A stretch of DNA of 36,130 nt. Origin: Bacillota bacterium (GTDB lineage: Bacteria; Bacillota; UBA4882; UBA8346). The translations under genes and the position numbers were made by a program. How positions within the stretch are numbered: position 1 is the first letter of the stretch; every line of letters begins with the position of its first letter. The stretch spans positions 1-36,130 of the forward strand of contig JAEZJQ010000042.1 in the NCBI GenBank assembly GCA_023436305.1, written 5' to 3'. The notes under the pieces were generated by a model that saw nothing but the letters and a program-made list of their open reading frames with translations, was not told the DNA's origin and did not search any database. This document shows, in pieces, positions 1 through 7,947 of this stretch.

Positions 1-64
1 CTTTAACCAAAAATGATTGGCATCACAAACCCAGTTGACATCACAGATATTCGATTATTGCCCC

Positions 65-177
65 AGGAGTCTGTGCGAGTAACACGTTTTAATTACTCAA
101 AACCACTATATATTATATTAGAACATGTCGCGCGATACCAAATATGTTTCGAAAATCGATTAGCCGCACAGACTCCT
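65..177. repeat. Inverted-repeat element containing a dispersed repeat copy
   Basis: A perfect 13-bp inverted repeat (AGGAGTCTGTGCG at 65-77, its complement at 165-177) bounds an AT-rich 113-bp block. The left part, 66-106, is the reverse complement of 16916-16956 with 39 of 41 bases identical, and a shorter relative lies at 2355-2387. The block has no coding capacity. It could be a MITE-like or other small mobile repeat, or a protein-binding palindrome. The repeat match is read directly; the mobile nature is inference. Confidence 0.6.
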
Positions 178-214
178 AGTTCTCCATAAAGGATCTTTTA
201 GACTGCTAAGGATA

Positions 215-400
215 GTGGTTACCCTTATAAAGGACTTATAAAGGGCACAGGGATCAAAAAGCGATGAACTATAAAGTTACAGTGTACTTTGACAGCCTCC
301 ATGTCTCATCAGAGAGAGCGCGTCCTATGGACGCGAGACCGAAGGGGTGAGTTGCTTTTAGGCATTTAGAATTTTCAAGGTAGATATTTATAGAAGTGGA
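215..400 (+). promoter_or_regulatory. Structured 5' leader upstream of the NTF2-like gene
   Basis: This non-coding stretch contains several hairpins in series. They are an imperfect stem around 223-246, a short AAAGT/ACTTT stem near 274-291, and a compound stem in which CTCATC (305-310) pairs with GGTGAG (346-351) around a perfect 7-bp stem with loop TAT (319-335). The order GAGAG, stem, ACCGAAGGGG resembles the first half of a glycine riboswitch aptamer, but the expected CAGG...AAAGGAC second half is poor. No terminator-like stem with a T-run was seen before the start codon. Best treated as an unassigned structured leader. Confidence 0.3.
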
Positions 401-466
401 TTCGCCGGTTTTTAAGCGGTTTGAATTGTTCAAATCGCCTACAATAAAAAAGGAGGTCAATGATTG

Positions 467-1057
467 ATGTCGAAAAAAATTTGGTTTTTGGTGATCTTGG
501 CGGTCTTTATTTGTAACGGGGGTCCTTCAGCCGGACTGGCGGCGGGAGATAAAAATTGCGGCTGGCCCCATCAAGATCCGGTAATGATTGCGGACCAGTT
601 TTTGGACCGGTTGCAAGCAGCTTATCAAACGGCGAATATCCCATTATTTATCAGTTTATACAATGATCCTTCGGTGGCGGCTGATATAACCCGTGATGAG
701 AACCGTTTTTATACGTCCGCCGAAATAAAAGAGGAATTAGAACAAACATTTGCCGGACTTACCGGCATCCAATGCAGTTTCAACCATCGCCAAATCACCG
801 CTGAAGGCGATATGATCATGATCCGCACTCTTCGAGCGGTGGCCGCCAACGAGATTCCGATCACCGCCAACTGTTTGATTCTATTGGTTTTGCGGAAACC
901 ATTCATGCACCGGCAACCATGGGATTATGTGATAACCGATCAAATTATATTGAAAGAGGAATATATCCCGAAATCTGAAGCCGGTATACAGAGTAACACC
1001 AATAACACCGGGCAACAGACATCAAGCCGTAAAAGACACCGCCATTTCGCGTGGTGA
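467..1057 (+). CDS. Secreted NTF2-like (SnoaL-type) hypothetical protein
   Basis: This is a protein of about 196 aa with an N-terminal signal peptide (hydrophobic residues 5-25, ending near Ala-Ala-Gly). The mature part starts with a long helix (roughly residues 40-60), followed by alternating strands and a conserved-looking WDYVITDQIILKEE end, which fits the cone-shaped NTF2/SnoaL fold. The last 30 residues are polar and probably disordered. No catalytic function can be assigned; such domains serve as ketosteroid-type isomerases, binding modules or immunity proteins. ATG 467 is chosen over TTG 464 because AGGAGG at 451-456 lies 10 nt upstream, although TTG is also possible. The fold call is by pattern only. 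Confidence 0.6.
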   Translation: MSKKIWFLVILAVFICNGGPSAGLAAGDKNCGWPHQDPVMIADQFLDRLQAAYQTANIPLFISLYNDPSVAADITRDENRFYTSAEIKEELEQTFAGLTGIQCSFNHRQITAEGDMIMIRTLRAVAANEIPITANCLILLVLRKPFMHRQPWDYVITDQIILKEEYIPKSEAGIQSNTNNTGQQTSSRKRHRHFAW

Positions 1058-1149
1058 AAAAGTGGGAAGCCCTGGGCTTGTCTGTGGAGATCGGCCAATT
1101 AATAAAACAATATTATCGAATTAAAAACAAACATACGGGGGAATTTACC

Positions 1150-1746
1150 ATGAAAAAATACATAATCCTTTTGTTAACCGTTATGATGATGGGCGCATTT
1201 ACTGCCGGCGCCTCCGCCGGCGCTTTGGGTGTAAACGTCCCGCAGGGGTTTGTGCTGGAGGTTGATAGCATGTTTACTTCGGGTGGAAATTATTTTTATC
1301 CTGCCGTTATCGCCGGAATTAATGATAAACTGGCGCTAGGCGTTATGTATGATACCTCGCTTAGTTACTTTGTGGTATCGGGCCGGTATGCCATCGTGAA
1401 AAACCTTTCCGCCGATGTTTATTACCGTTTTTTCAGTACGGGCAGTTGGAAGGCCGATCTGCGGGGGAAAACTTTCATCAGCCCCAATATGGCTATGGCG
1501 GGAATGGTAAGCTATGATAGCATGGGTTCCGGTAGCTTTGGGGCGCTTGCCCAAGTCGAATATTTCTTTAGTGAAAATTGGGTGGGCAATGCAGGAATCA
1601 AATATGCCAATTCCTCGGCCTTCGCTTTATTGGGGGTTGATTACGCTTCCGGCAACTTTGCCGTTGGCCTGAATTGTATTTTCCCAACCACTAACTTTAG
1701 TAACCCCATGATTGAAGTGGTTGTGGACTACTTAATAAAAAAATAA
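1150..1746 (+). CDS. Small outer-membrane beta-barrel-like protein
   Basis: This 198-aa protein has a typical Sec signal peptide (MKKYIILLL..., cleavage near AGASAGA). The mature chain consists almost entirely of alternating hydrophobic/polar strands separated by short Gly/Asn/Ser turns, with repeated aromatic residues, as in 8- to 10-strand outer-membrane barrels. The last strand (EVVVDYLIKK) lacks the terminal Phe of classical porins. The reading frame stays open upstream to 1051, but ATG 1150 is preferred because the signal peptide begins exactly there and GGGGG lies 8 nt upstream. A perfect terminator follows. If the barrel reading is right, the organism has an outer membrane. No specific function can be given. 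Confidence 0.6.
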   Translation: MKKYIILLLTVMMMGAFTAGASAGALGVNVPQGFVLEVDSMFTSGGNYFYPAVIAGINDKLALGVMYDTSLSYFVVSGRYAIVKNLSADVYYRFFSTGSWKADLRGKTFISPNMAMAGMVSYDSMGSGSFGALAQVEYFFSENWVGNAGIKYANSSAFALLGVDYASGNFAVGLNCIFPTTNFSNPMIEVVVDYLIKK

Positions 1747-1765
1747 TCCCTTAAATACAGTATTA

Positions 1766-1808
1766 AACAGGGTTAGGGCTTAGTCTCTAACCCTGTTGGA
1801 TTGTTTTC
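1766..1808 (+). terminator. Rho-independent terminator
   Basis: There is a perfect 11-bp stem (AACAGGGTTAG at 1766-1776 with CTAACCCTGTT at 1787-1797), followed by a T-rich tail. It lies 20 nt after the stop codon of the barrel-protein gene. Confidence 0.85.
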
Positions 1809-1889
1809 CCATTCAAAATGAAAGATTTTACCGGCTTGGATGGCGGTTTTATGAATGGCGATTGATAAAAAACTGGGGAGGATATGGGA

Positions 1890-2225
1890 ATGATTAAAGA
1901 CCCATTTTTAAAAGCAGTTTTTAATGCGTTAGAAGATGAAATAAACCGTGTAAATTTTGAAATGGCAAGCCCAAACTATACCGCCAAAAGGCAGGAACTT
2001 GAATCAATTATGGACACCCTGGAGGCATTGCCGGAAATGATAGAAACCCAAGCCGGGCCGGTTGAGGTTCGAAAGCTGTTAAAGGAATTGGATGATGCGC
2101 AAAAAGATTTAAATGCAATTAGTTTCAATGTTGCAATAAAACGGGGGTTTTTTACGGCCTTTCGGTTCATATTTTATTGCTTTACTGCGGAGCCGGGGGA
2201 ATGGTCAACCGATGAAAAAAGATAA
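1890..2225 (+). CDS. Hypothetical helical protein of 111 aa
   Basis: I do not recognise this family. The protein is predicted mostly helical and acidic: residues 1-85 contain amphipathic helices with many Glu and Leu residues, followed by a short hydrophobic, aromatic stretch (GFFTAFRFIFYCFTA) that could lie on or in a membrane, and a polar tail. There is no signal peptide. ATG 1890 is preferred over ATG 1884 because GGGGAG at 1875-1880 then has 9 nt of spacing. It stands alone between a terminator and the convergent CAP-domain gene. A membrane-peripheral helical protein is as far as the sequence allows. Confidence 0.5.
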   Translation: MIKDPFLKAVFNALEDEINRVNFEMASPNYTAKRQELESIMDTLEALPEMIETQAGPVEVRKLLKELDDAQKDLNAISFNVAIKRGFFTAFRFIFYCFTAEPGEWSTDEKR

Positions 2226-2276
2226 CGATTATCGTTGAGAGTGGTCGGCTCATGATACGATATTAAAAAGGGTAAA

Positions 2277-2311
2277 AAAGGCAGAAAGGCTTAATGCCCT
2301 TGCCTTTATAA
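2277..2311 (+). terminator. Possible weak terminator hairpin
   Basis: An interrupted stem (AAAGGC...AAGGC against GCCCTT...GCCTTT) follows the 111-aa gene, but the T-run after it is poor. It might serve the convergent genes in both directions. Confidence 0.3.
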
Positions 2312-2354
2312 TTCACCACCCGCAAAGTAAATTCCAAATAAAGTAAAGTTAAGG

Positions 2355-2387
2355 CTATTAAAACGTGTTACGCACCCAAACTCCTAG
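2355..2387 (+). repeat. Dispersed repeat, third (short) copy
   Basis: The sequence TATTAAAACGTGTTACGC is shared with the copy at 16916-16956, and the 3' end ACTCCTAG matches the right end of the element at 65-177. The last few bases overlap the 3' end of the CAP-domain gene on the other strand. Confidence 0.6.
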
Positions 2388-3004
2388 TCGACTAAAATCT
2401 GAACAATCATTTCTCCATAAGGTCCCCCTCTGACGATTCCGATGCCAATTTTTTGGAAACGAGGGTTTAAGATATTGCCGCGATGGGCCGGGCTGGCGAA
2501 CACGGTTTGGATAGCCCGCTTGGGACTCGGGGCGCCGATTAAATTTTCAGCCGCGCATTGATATTCAAATTGGGCGCGATCCAATTGATCATAAATCGTG
2601 CCCAAACGTTTTGAATAGTGACCGAAATAGTTAAAACGAACCATATCTTGGCTTTTTTCCCCGGCCAGTTTCATCAAGGTCATATCAATCTTCAATTTAG
2701 TCAAACCAGCTTCCATTCTTTCCTGGTTAACCAAGGCAAACATTTTCAGCACGGCTGCGCTTACTATAATTTGGCCTTTACGATTGGAAGATTGATTCTC
2801 CCCGAATGTTTCACAACCGGATTTGAAGATCTGCGTAACCCTTACCCGGGAAACCTCTTCGAGATCTGCGTAGTTTTGAGTGTCGTGAGCAATAGCCATT
2901 ACCGGATTCGTTGCCATGAATATGAATACCATGATCAAAGCGTATATGAACGTTAACCGTGGTATTCGTTGTGAATTATTCAGCTGCGAAGTATTTTGCG
3001 ACAT
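2384..3004 (-). CDS. CAP-domain (SCP/PR-1, YkwD-like) secreted protein
   Basis: This 206-aa protein has an N-terminal hydrophobic segment (about residues 18-38) serving as signal peptide or anchor. It is followed by a CAP domain of about 120 residues. The family hallmarks are visible: VNQERMEAGL near the domain start, the SQDMVRFNYFGHYSK segment with the cavity His, AAENLIGAP with the conserved Glu, and SPAHRGNILNPRFQKIGIG with the second His. Bacterial CAP proteins of this YkwD type occur in sporulation and cell-envelope contexts, and their biochemical activity is generally unknown. The start at 3004 is chosen because GGAGGT sits just upstream, whereas the longer frame to 3064 has no convincing ribosome-binding site. 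It is followed at once by a dispersed repeat copy. Confidence 0.85.
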   Translation of the reverse strand: MSQNTSQLNNSQRIPRLTFIYALIMVFIFMATNPVMAIAHDTQNYADLEEVSRVRVTQIFKSGCETFGENQSSNRKGQIIVSAAVLKMFALVNQERMEAGLTKLKIDMTLMKLAGEKSQDMVRFNYFGHYSKRLGTIYDQLDRAQFEYQCAAENLIGAPSPKRAIQTVFASPAHRGNILNPRFQKIGIGIVRGGPYGEMIVQILVD

Positions 3005-3235
3005 ATAACCTCCATCGATTACAGGTATAGTGCTGCGATAAAATGAGTTGATCCCCATAACCATGATAGGCCGTTTAACGATTTCGGTCGCTTATTGATT
3101 TCAGCAAAAGTGTGCATAACCCTTTATGTAAAATTGGGCAACCCCGGTATTTAATGCCTTTTGGGATAACAAAAATTTCAGGCGGTAATATTAAAAATAT
3201 AGGCCTTTCGGCCCCTAAACATTATAAAGATTTAT

Positions 3236-3493
3236 TTAAACCGATTCTTTAGGACTTACGTTAATTAGCCCTTCCCTGATTGCAAATAGAGCAATTTGAG
3301 TCCGGTTTGCCAAACCAAGTTTTTTGCGAATGCTGGTAATATAATTCTTGGCTGTCTTTTCGCTAATAAATAGTATTTTTCCGATTTGACGGTTATCTAA
3401 ACCTTGGGCAACCAAGGGTAATATCTCTTTTTCACGCGGGCTCAAAGCTCTTAATGGATCAGGTTGGCATTGACCATTCATTAACGGTGTCAT
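3236..3493 (-). CDS. Stand-alone LuxR/GerE-type HTH regulator
   Basis: This 85-aa protein consists of little more than a LuxR-type helix-turn-helix domain. It has LSPREKEILPLVAQGLDNRQIG (helices 1-2), the recognition-helix region SEKTAKNYITSIRKKLGL, and the closing NRTQIALFAIREGL. There is no receiver or ligand-binding domain, as in GerE and other small single-domain members. It should bind DNA as a dimer. GGAGGAGAGG lies just upstream of the ATG, supporting the start. The upstream neighbour on the same strand is the thioesterase gene about 115 nt away. Targets cannot be read from the sequence. A second LuxR-type HTH, with a membrane domain, lies at 7948-9096. Confidence 0.85.
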   Translation of the reverse strand: MTPLMNGQCQPDPLRALSPREKEILPLVAQGLDNRQIGKILFISEKTAKNYITSIRKKLGLANRTQIALFAIREGLINVSPKESV

Positions 3494-3607
3494 GCCTCTC
3501 CTCCTCCACCCTACTCCCGTTTGGATTCCGAAGCTTATACTTACTGGGAGTAAGAATAACTTTTCTGATGAACATAATATGTCCGCCTCGAACCAGCGGT
3601 GACCGAC

Positions 3608-4018
3608 TTAAAGCCCAATCGATTCCTGAAATAAATTTTTCAACTGTTTGGTAGCTGTTTTATCAATCCTTTGGTCCCGGTTGGTACAAACATGCCGGGT
3701 AAAACCCCGGGCCAATACGGTCCCTTCGGGGATCTTGCGGACCGTATACTCGAATCGAAAAGAAACTCCTTTTTCGGGTGTCATCAGGGTCTCCAGTTCA
3801 ATCAAGTCGTCATAAGTGGCTGACTTTAAATATTGGCAGCCACTTTCAATTAATGGCAACAACCAACCCTTCTCTTCACAATCGCGATAGGAAAGCCCCC
3901 GTTCTCTCATCCACTCGGTCCGGCCCATTTCAAACCAAACATAATAGACCGAATGATGCACGATTCCCATCTGGTCGGTCTCCTGATATCGAACCCGGAA
4001 TTGAATGATTGATTTCAT
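3608..4018 (-). CDS. YbgC/4-hydroxybenzoyl-CoA thioesterase-type acyl-CoA thioesterase
   Basis: This 136-aa single hot-dog-fold protein has the usual family length. The N-terminal signature YQETDQMGIVHHSVYYVWFE carries the catalytic Asp (about residue 15), Gly18, the conserved His/Tyr pair and Glu30. These enzymes hydrolyse acyl-CoA or aryl-CoA thioesters in the cytosol as soluble tetramers; in Proteobacteria the YbgC branch is linked to phospholipid metabolism and sits next to the Tol-Pal genes. A TolB-like propeller protein is divergently encoded next door (4207), a faint echo of that context, although the latter is a lipoprotein rather than true TolB. The start at 4018 follows a GGGGG Shine-Dalgarno; the open frame to 4072 is probably untranslated. 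Confidence 0.85.
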   Translation of the reverse strand: MKSIIQFRVRYQETDQMGIVHHSVYYVWFEMGRTEWMRERGLSYRDCEEKGWLLPLIESGCQYLKSATYDDLIELETLMTPEKGVSFRFEYTVRKIPEGTVLARGFTRHVCTNRDQRIDKTATKQLKNLFQESIGL

Positions 4019-4206
4019 GTTGAACCCCCAAAATTTTATCATCGATATTTGAATGATGTCCAAGTTTAACATTGAGCATGGATATTATTATACCTTAATT
4101 ATTCATTTTTTGGGGGATATAGCCGATAATTTATCAAAGAAAGTATTATTAAACCGGTTTAAAACCTGGTGTCCTGCATAAATATATAAAAATGGAAGGG
4201 ATATGG

Positions 4207-5253
4207 ATGAAGCGAATCTCAAAGTTAGTGTTAATCCTGTTGATTGGTGTCAGTTTTTTGCTTTCAGGCTGTAAAACCCAAACTGCCAAAACTTACCCCC
4301 TGGTTTTTACCACCCTCATTGAAGATAAACAAGGGATTCATCTGATGAAAGAGGATGGCGGCAACCGCCAGGTGCTTTCACACCGGGATGTATGGAGTAT
4401 GAACCCCGTCTGGTCTCCGGATGCTGTATGGATTGCCTACTCTTCCCAAAACGAAAGCGGTTACTTTGATATCTGGGTCATCAAAGCGGACGGTAGCGCC
4501 GCCTGGAAGTTAACCAACAGTGGCCGGAACAGCCACAGCCCGGCCTGGTCCCCGGACGGCCGAAAGATTGCCTATGTAGCAAAAGTCAACGGAAAATCCC
4601 AGATTTACAACATGGTCCTTGACCGCAGCACTCAAAATACCATCATCGTCAGCAGTGACAATGCATTAACCAACGGCGATTTTGACAATACCGAACCCCT
4701 GTGGTCTCCGGACGGAAGTAAAATCCTTTTTGTTTCCAACCGGGACGCCAATCCCGAGGTTTACGTCATGAACTCCGACGGCAGCGGCGCAACCAATTTA
4801 TCCAACAATCCGGCCAATGACGATTCTGCTTCATGGTCGCCTGACGGCCTTACGATTGTGTTTCGTTCGGATCGTGACGGCAACCAGGAGATTTATACCG
4901 TTGCCGCTGATAATATCTCCGGAACCGGCCTAAAGAATTTAACCAGAAATCCGGGAATGGACTATTCTCCTTCATGGTCCCATGACGGACGTAAAATCCT
5001 TTTTTTGTCAACCCGCAATTTTGGCGAAACCATTTATGTAATGAACAGTTATGGCGGCGCCCCCACCAGGCTAGCTCCCTCCGATTTTAAAGTCCGGGGT
5101 CCCGTCTGGTCCCCGGATGATAAAAAAATCGCCTGTGCTGGATTTACAGGTACGGATTGGGATATTTTCATTATCGATATCCATGGGAAAAAGTTAATTA
5201 ATCTGACCAAAACTTCGATTAATGAATTTGATCCGGCATGGGCTCCGGAATGA
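4207..5253 (+). CDS. TolB-like PD40 beta-propeller lipoprotein
   Basis: This 348-aa lipoprotein has the lipobox LLSGC with the acylated Cys at about residue 22. The rest is a propeller built from six or more repeats containing the motif WSPDG with the paired D-I-W-V / N-G-T pattern of PD40 (TolB C-terminal) blades, for example at WSPDGRKIAYV, WSPDGSKILFVSNRD and WSPDGLTIVFRSDRDG. TolB of the Tol-Pal system is a soluble periplasmic protein with an extra N-terminal domain, which is missing here. This one is therefore better described as a membrane-attached propeller, probably mediating protein-protein contacts. ATG 4207 is chosen over 4192 because GAAGGG lies 7 nt upstream and the signal sequence starts there. 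Confidence 0.85.
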   Translation: MKRISKLVLILLIGVSFLLSGCKTQTAKTYPLVFTTLIEDKQGIHLMKEDGGNRQVLSHRDVWSMNPVWSPDAVWIAYSSQNESGYFDIWVIKADGSAAWKLTNSGRNSHSPAWSPDGRKIAYVAKVNGKSQIYNMVLDRSTQNTIIVSSDNALTNGDFDNTEPLWSPDGSKILFVSNRDANPEVYVMNSDGSGATNLSNNPANDDSASWSPDGLTIVFRSDRDGNQEIYTVAADNISGTGLKNLTRNPGMDYSPSWSHDGRKILFLSTRNFGETIYVMNSYGGAPTRLAPSDFKVRGPVWSPDDKKIACAGFTGTDWDIFIIDIHGKKLINLTKTSINEFDPAWAPE

Positions 5254-5372
5254 TTGGGCATACTGTCTATACAAACATGACAATCGATTGGCGCAAAATT
5301 GAATGAAAACGCATATATTTCTCCCTGAAACCAGATGATTTACGCCGATTGACTACGAATAAAGGATGATAG

Positions 5373-5735
5373 ATCATTTCTTACCATAAGAATTCTAAAA
5401 TAGCTATTTATAACCGGGTCCCCACTTATTACCAGGAAAAAAACCTATCCGGCCAGCGGAAAATACTAACGGATTATTGCCAAAACAGCTTAAAGATTTC
5501 CAATTGGGAAGTCTTCGATGAGGTGGGGATTTTTGACCGGGAGGTGGACCGGCCTGCATATCAGGAGATGATGCGGCGGATCCGCCAGGGAGAATTTACC
5601 CATATACTGGTTGAAAAGCTGGATCAGCTGCTGCACGATTATGATGATTTGAAGAAAATATTGGCGGAGCTGGCGGAGCATGAAGTGTCGGTAGTGAATA
5701 TTGAGGAAAAGAGCCAGTTCACCCCGAATGGTTAG
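5373..5735 (+). pseudogene. Degenerate serine-recombinase (resolvase) N-terminal domain
   Basis: The frame open from 5373 encodes about 120 residues resembling the catalytic domain of serine recombinases: KIAIYNRVPTYYQ (family RVSTxxQ), SGQRKILTDYC, GIFDREVDRPAYQEMMRRI, and HILVEKLDQLLHDYDDL (family KLDRLSR). The catalytic Ser is replaced by Pro, and both Arg residues of the DRLxR motif are lost (Gln and His), so strand cleavage should be impossible. No ATG precedes the homologous start in this frame. An ATG at 5366 lies one frame away, which suggests a frameshift; GTG 5523 would give a truncated 70-aa product. A strong terminator follows. It is either a pseudogene or a domesticated non-catalytic domain; the DNA-binding part is absent. 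Confidence 0.6.
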
Positions 5736-5775
5736 AGTTATGATTTGGATATTTCCCTGTTTAAATTGGAAAAGG

Positions 5776-5814
5776 GCTGTTCAAAAGTTTTTGTCTTTGG
5801 AACAGCTTTTTTTT
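5776..5814 (+). terminator. Rho-independent terminator
   Basis: The stem GCTGTTC (5776-5782) pairs with GAACAGC (5800-5806), with additional A/T pairs above it, and is followed by eight consecutive T residues. It closes the resolvase-like remnant. Confidence 0.85.
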
Positions 5815-5894
5815 ATGATGACCTACGCATAACAAATTTAAAATTGGCCATAATTAAATCATAAAAAATTAAAACTTTAATAAGGCGGAAAAAA

Positions 5895-6791
5895 GTGGAT
5901 AATATCAACTGTCATACGCAACTAACCGAACCCGGTACGGACACACAAAATCTCCCGGAGGGAATATTTTTCCCGGATAACGACAAACGCCAAACCAGAC
6001 TTATAGAACTCGGCACAGATTCGCAAAATTTTCTTTATGAAGCGGCAAATATTTATGAAAAATTTCAACAACAATGTATTGATACGAGTCAACTAATTCT
6101 TGATACATATAACAAAGCGGATTTAAGTCAACCTGACACCAGTTCAGTTGATATCTTCCAAGATGTTGAAGATGCCTCCGCTAAAATTGATAAAGCTCAT
6201 CGCTTAGTAACTCTCAGTAAAACAATTATCGACATTGCGGATTTTACCGCCGTGATAAAATACCTAGCTCCAGCGGCTACCCGATTTCTAGTCCGTAATG
6301 GAGTCTTGACAGCGGAATCCGCGACAAGAGTTCTTATTTCCTGTTCGGTTCCGGTTATTGGCAGAGAAATAAGACTAACAGTCGGCGGATTGGCTGAAGG
6401 TATTGCCGCTGGAGTATTAGGCACTGTTGCGATTGCAGCAACCGATTTAAGAATTGATGCGAATGAAGGAAGTATTGTCAGAGATAAATTAAGAAGGGGT
6501 ATTCATGATATATATCAATTGAGAACAACAACGAAGTTGGCTTTGGAAAAGATAAAGCATATTTCCCAATCTCTTGATACCCTTAAAGCATCCATAACAG
6601 CCCTGGAATCCGTCGAGATTCCAATGACTAAGGACGTTATCAAAAATATAGTGAAAAAATCCATCGAGCCGGAAATCAATAAAGCGGGACAAATAACCGA
6701 GACAACTATCAATATTGAACTGAACAGATTCGATAACACCAGAAATTCCTGGACTAACGAAGACCGATTTATTGAAATAACGCATTCGTAA
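5895..6791 (+). CDS. Orphan 298-aa helical protein with central glycine-rich hydrophobic segment
   Basis: I do not recognise this family. The start is GTG 5895, with AAGGCGG upstream. Residues 10-45 contain a short internal duplication: EPGTDTQN and ELGTDSQN recur about 27 residues apart. Residues 45-105 and 195-260 are predicted long polar helices (heptad-like pattern in KLALEKIKHISQSLDTLKASITALESVEI). Between them lies a hydrophobic, Gly/Ala-rich stretch (about residues 150-180; GGLAEGIAAGVLGTVAIAA) long enough for a membrane hairpin. That layout is seen in alpha-helical pore-forming toxins, but also in many unrelated proteins, and there is no sequence motif to decide. It has no signal peptide and no operon partner. 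The region is A-T rich relative to its surroundings, which could mean acquisition by transfer. Confidence 0.5.
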   Translation: MDNINCHTQLTEPGTDTQNLPEGIFFPDNDKRQTRLIELGTDSQNFLYEAANIYEKFQQQCIDTSQLILDTYNKADLSQPDTSSVDIFQDVEDASAKIDKAHRLVTLSKTIIDIADFTAVIKYLAPAATRFLVRNGVLTAESATRVLISCSVPVIGREIRLTVGGLAEGIAAGVLGTVAIAATDLRIDANEGSIVRDKLRRGIHDIYQLRTTTKLALEKIKHISQSLDTLKASITALESVEIPMTKDVIKNIVKKSIEPEINKAGQITETTINIELNRFDNTRNSWTNEDRFIEITHS

Positions 6792-6794
6792 TAC

Positions 6795-6965
6795 TTAAGC
6801 TCACCAACGCAAAGCGCCGTAAACTCGCGCCAGCCAAACGGCGAACGCTCCTTTGCCCATGCCGGCCATCCCGGACACAATCCCGAGATCCCAGTCCAGG
6901 ATGGGCGTTGGCTTCCCTCTCCGCTTCCTTGAGTGGATAGATCCAGCTTCCTGAAAGTTTCCCGG
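6795..6965. other. GC-rich intergenic stretch, no gene recognised
   Basis: This segment between the orphan gene and degV is clearly richer in G+C than its flanks. On the minus strand it reads open for about 50 codons in more than one frame without any start or motif I can support. It might be a decayed gene end, but nothing recognisable remains. Confidence 0.3.
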
Positions 6966-6971
6966 CAATAG

Positions 6972-7817
6972 CTACTCCTTTGGCGCCATAATCAACGCTA
7001 AAGCCCCCGGCCCCACATGGATTCCCAATGTCGGCCCCGCCTGGTTCACAATTATTTCCGCATTTTGAAATGTTTCCTGGATAAGCGATTTTAATTTCAA
7101 AGCCTCTTCTTCGGCGGCAGTATGCATGATCGAGATGACGGCCCGGGTTTCTTCCGCTAATTGTTCCTTGAATTTCTCGAACAATATGGCTATGGACTCC
7201 CGCCGGGTCCGGACCTTGGCCACCGCTTCCACATCTCCGTGGATTAACTTAAGCAGTACTTTAATTTTCAAGACGGAGCTGAATAAAGACTGCAACCGGC
7301 TGACCCGGCCCCCGCGCCGGACGAACTCCAGGGTATCCAAGGTTACCAAAAAATGAACCCGTTCACGCAAGTGTTGGACCATGGCGATTATTTGTTCCAT
7401 ATTCATCCCCCGCTGCACGGCCCGGGCCGCTTCCAAAACCAAGCCGCCCAAACCCATGGAAGTGGATTTGGAATCGATGACCCGGATTTTCCCGTCGGGG
7501 AACATTTCACCGGCCAATTCGGCGGCGCGTACTGTTCCTGATAATTTCCCGGTCATATGGATAGCCAGGACTGTATCAAAACGTTCCAGCATCCGGTGAT
7601 AACATTCGATAAAAGCTCCGGGAGCCGGTTGGGAGGTTGATACCCGGTGTTCTCCCCGCCGGATTTTTTCGAAAAATTCATCGGGAGTCAGATCGACTCC
7701 ATCCGTATATTGCTGATCATCAATGGATACTTGCAGCGGTATAACTTCGATCCCGTACTCCTTAACCAAAGCTTGCGGGAGATCTGCGGTACTGTCGGTT
7801 AAAATACCAATTTTCAT
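6972..7817 (-). CDS. DegV family (FakB-type) fatty-acid-binding protein
   Basis: This 281-aa protein has the normal DegV length. It starts with the hallmark MKIGILTDSTADLP. It also has STSQPAPG (fatty-acid carboxylate-binding loop, about residues 60-67), DSKSTSMGLG (about residues 115-124) and the C-terminal HVGPGALAL motif. DegV/FakB proteins bind a single fatty acid and, in Bacillota, present it to the kinase FakA, making acyl-phosphate for phospholipid synthesis. No fakA is present in this window, so partner and ligand remain open. The gene is a single transcription unit running toward the orphan gene, with no neighbour in clear functional relation. Confidence 0.9.
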   Translation of the reverse strand: MKIGILTDSTADLPQALVKEYGIEVIPLQVSIDDQQYTDGVDLTPDEFFEKIRRGEHRVSTSQPAPGAFIECYHRMLERFDTVLAIHMTGKLSGTVRAAELAGEMFPDGKIRVIDSKSTSMGLGGLVLEAARAVQRGMNMEQIIAMVQHLRERVHFLVTLDTLEFVRRGGRVSRLQSLFSSVLKIKVLLKLIHGDVEAVAKVRTRRESIAILFEKFKEQLAEETRAVISIMHTAAEEEALKLKSLIQETFQNAEIIVNQAGPTLGIHVGPGALALIMAPKE

Positions 7818-7947
7818 TTCAGAGCCTCACTTTTAATATTTTCGAATTCGATCAATCAAAATCAATCAAAATTCATTCTATCATATTTCGCTCCATCGGG
7901 ATATGAATTTGAACAAATTAAGAATGGATTTCTCTTTTCAAAGCGTA

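Noticed and set aside
285..400. Confident glycine riboswitch call
   Set aside because: Only the first half of the aptamer pattern is present; kept as an unassigned leader.
3454..3654. Open frame antisense to the LuxR-type gene start
   Set aside because: No motif, no ribosome-binding site; shadow of the real gene and its leader.
4207..5253. Calling the propeller lipoprotein TolB
   Set aside because: It lacks the TolB N-terminal domain and has a lipobox; no tol or pal genes are adjacent.
6489..6880. Two minus-strand open frames antisense to the orphan gene
   Set aside because: Protein composition is random and the plus-strand frame has the proper start, length and codon pattern.
7850..7872. 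ATCAATCAAAA direct repeat upstream of degV
   Set aside because: Two short AT-rich units only; no reason to assign function.
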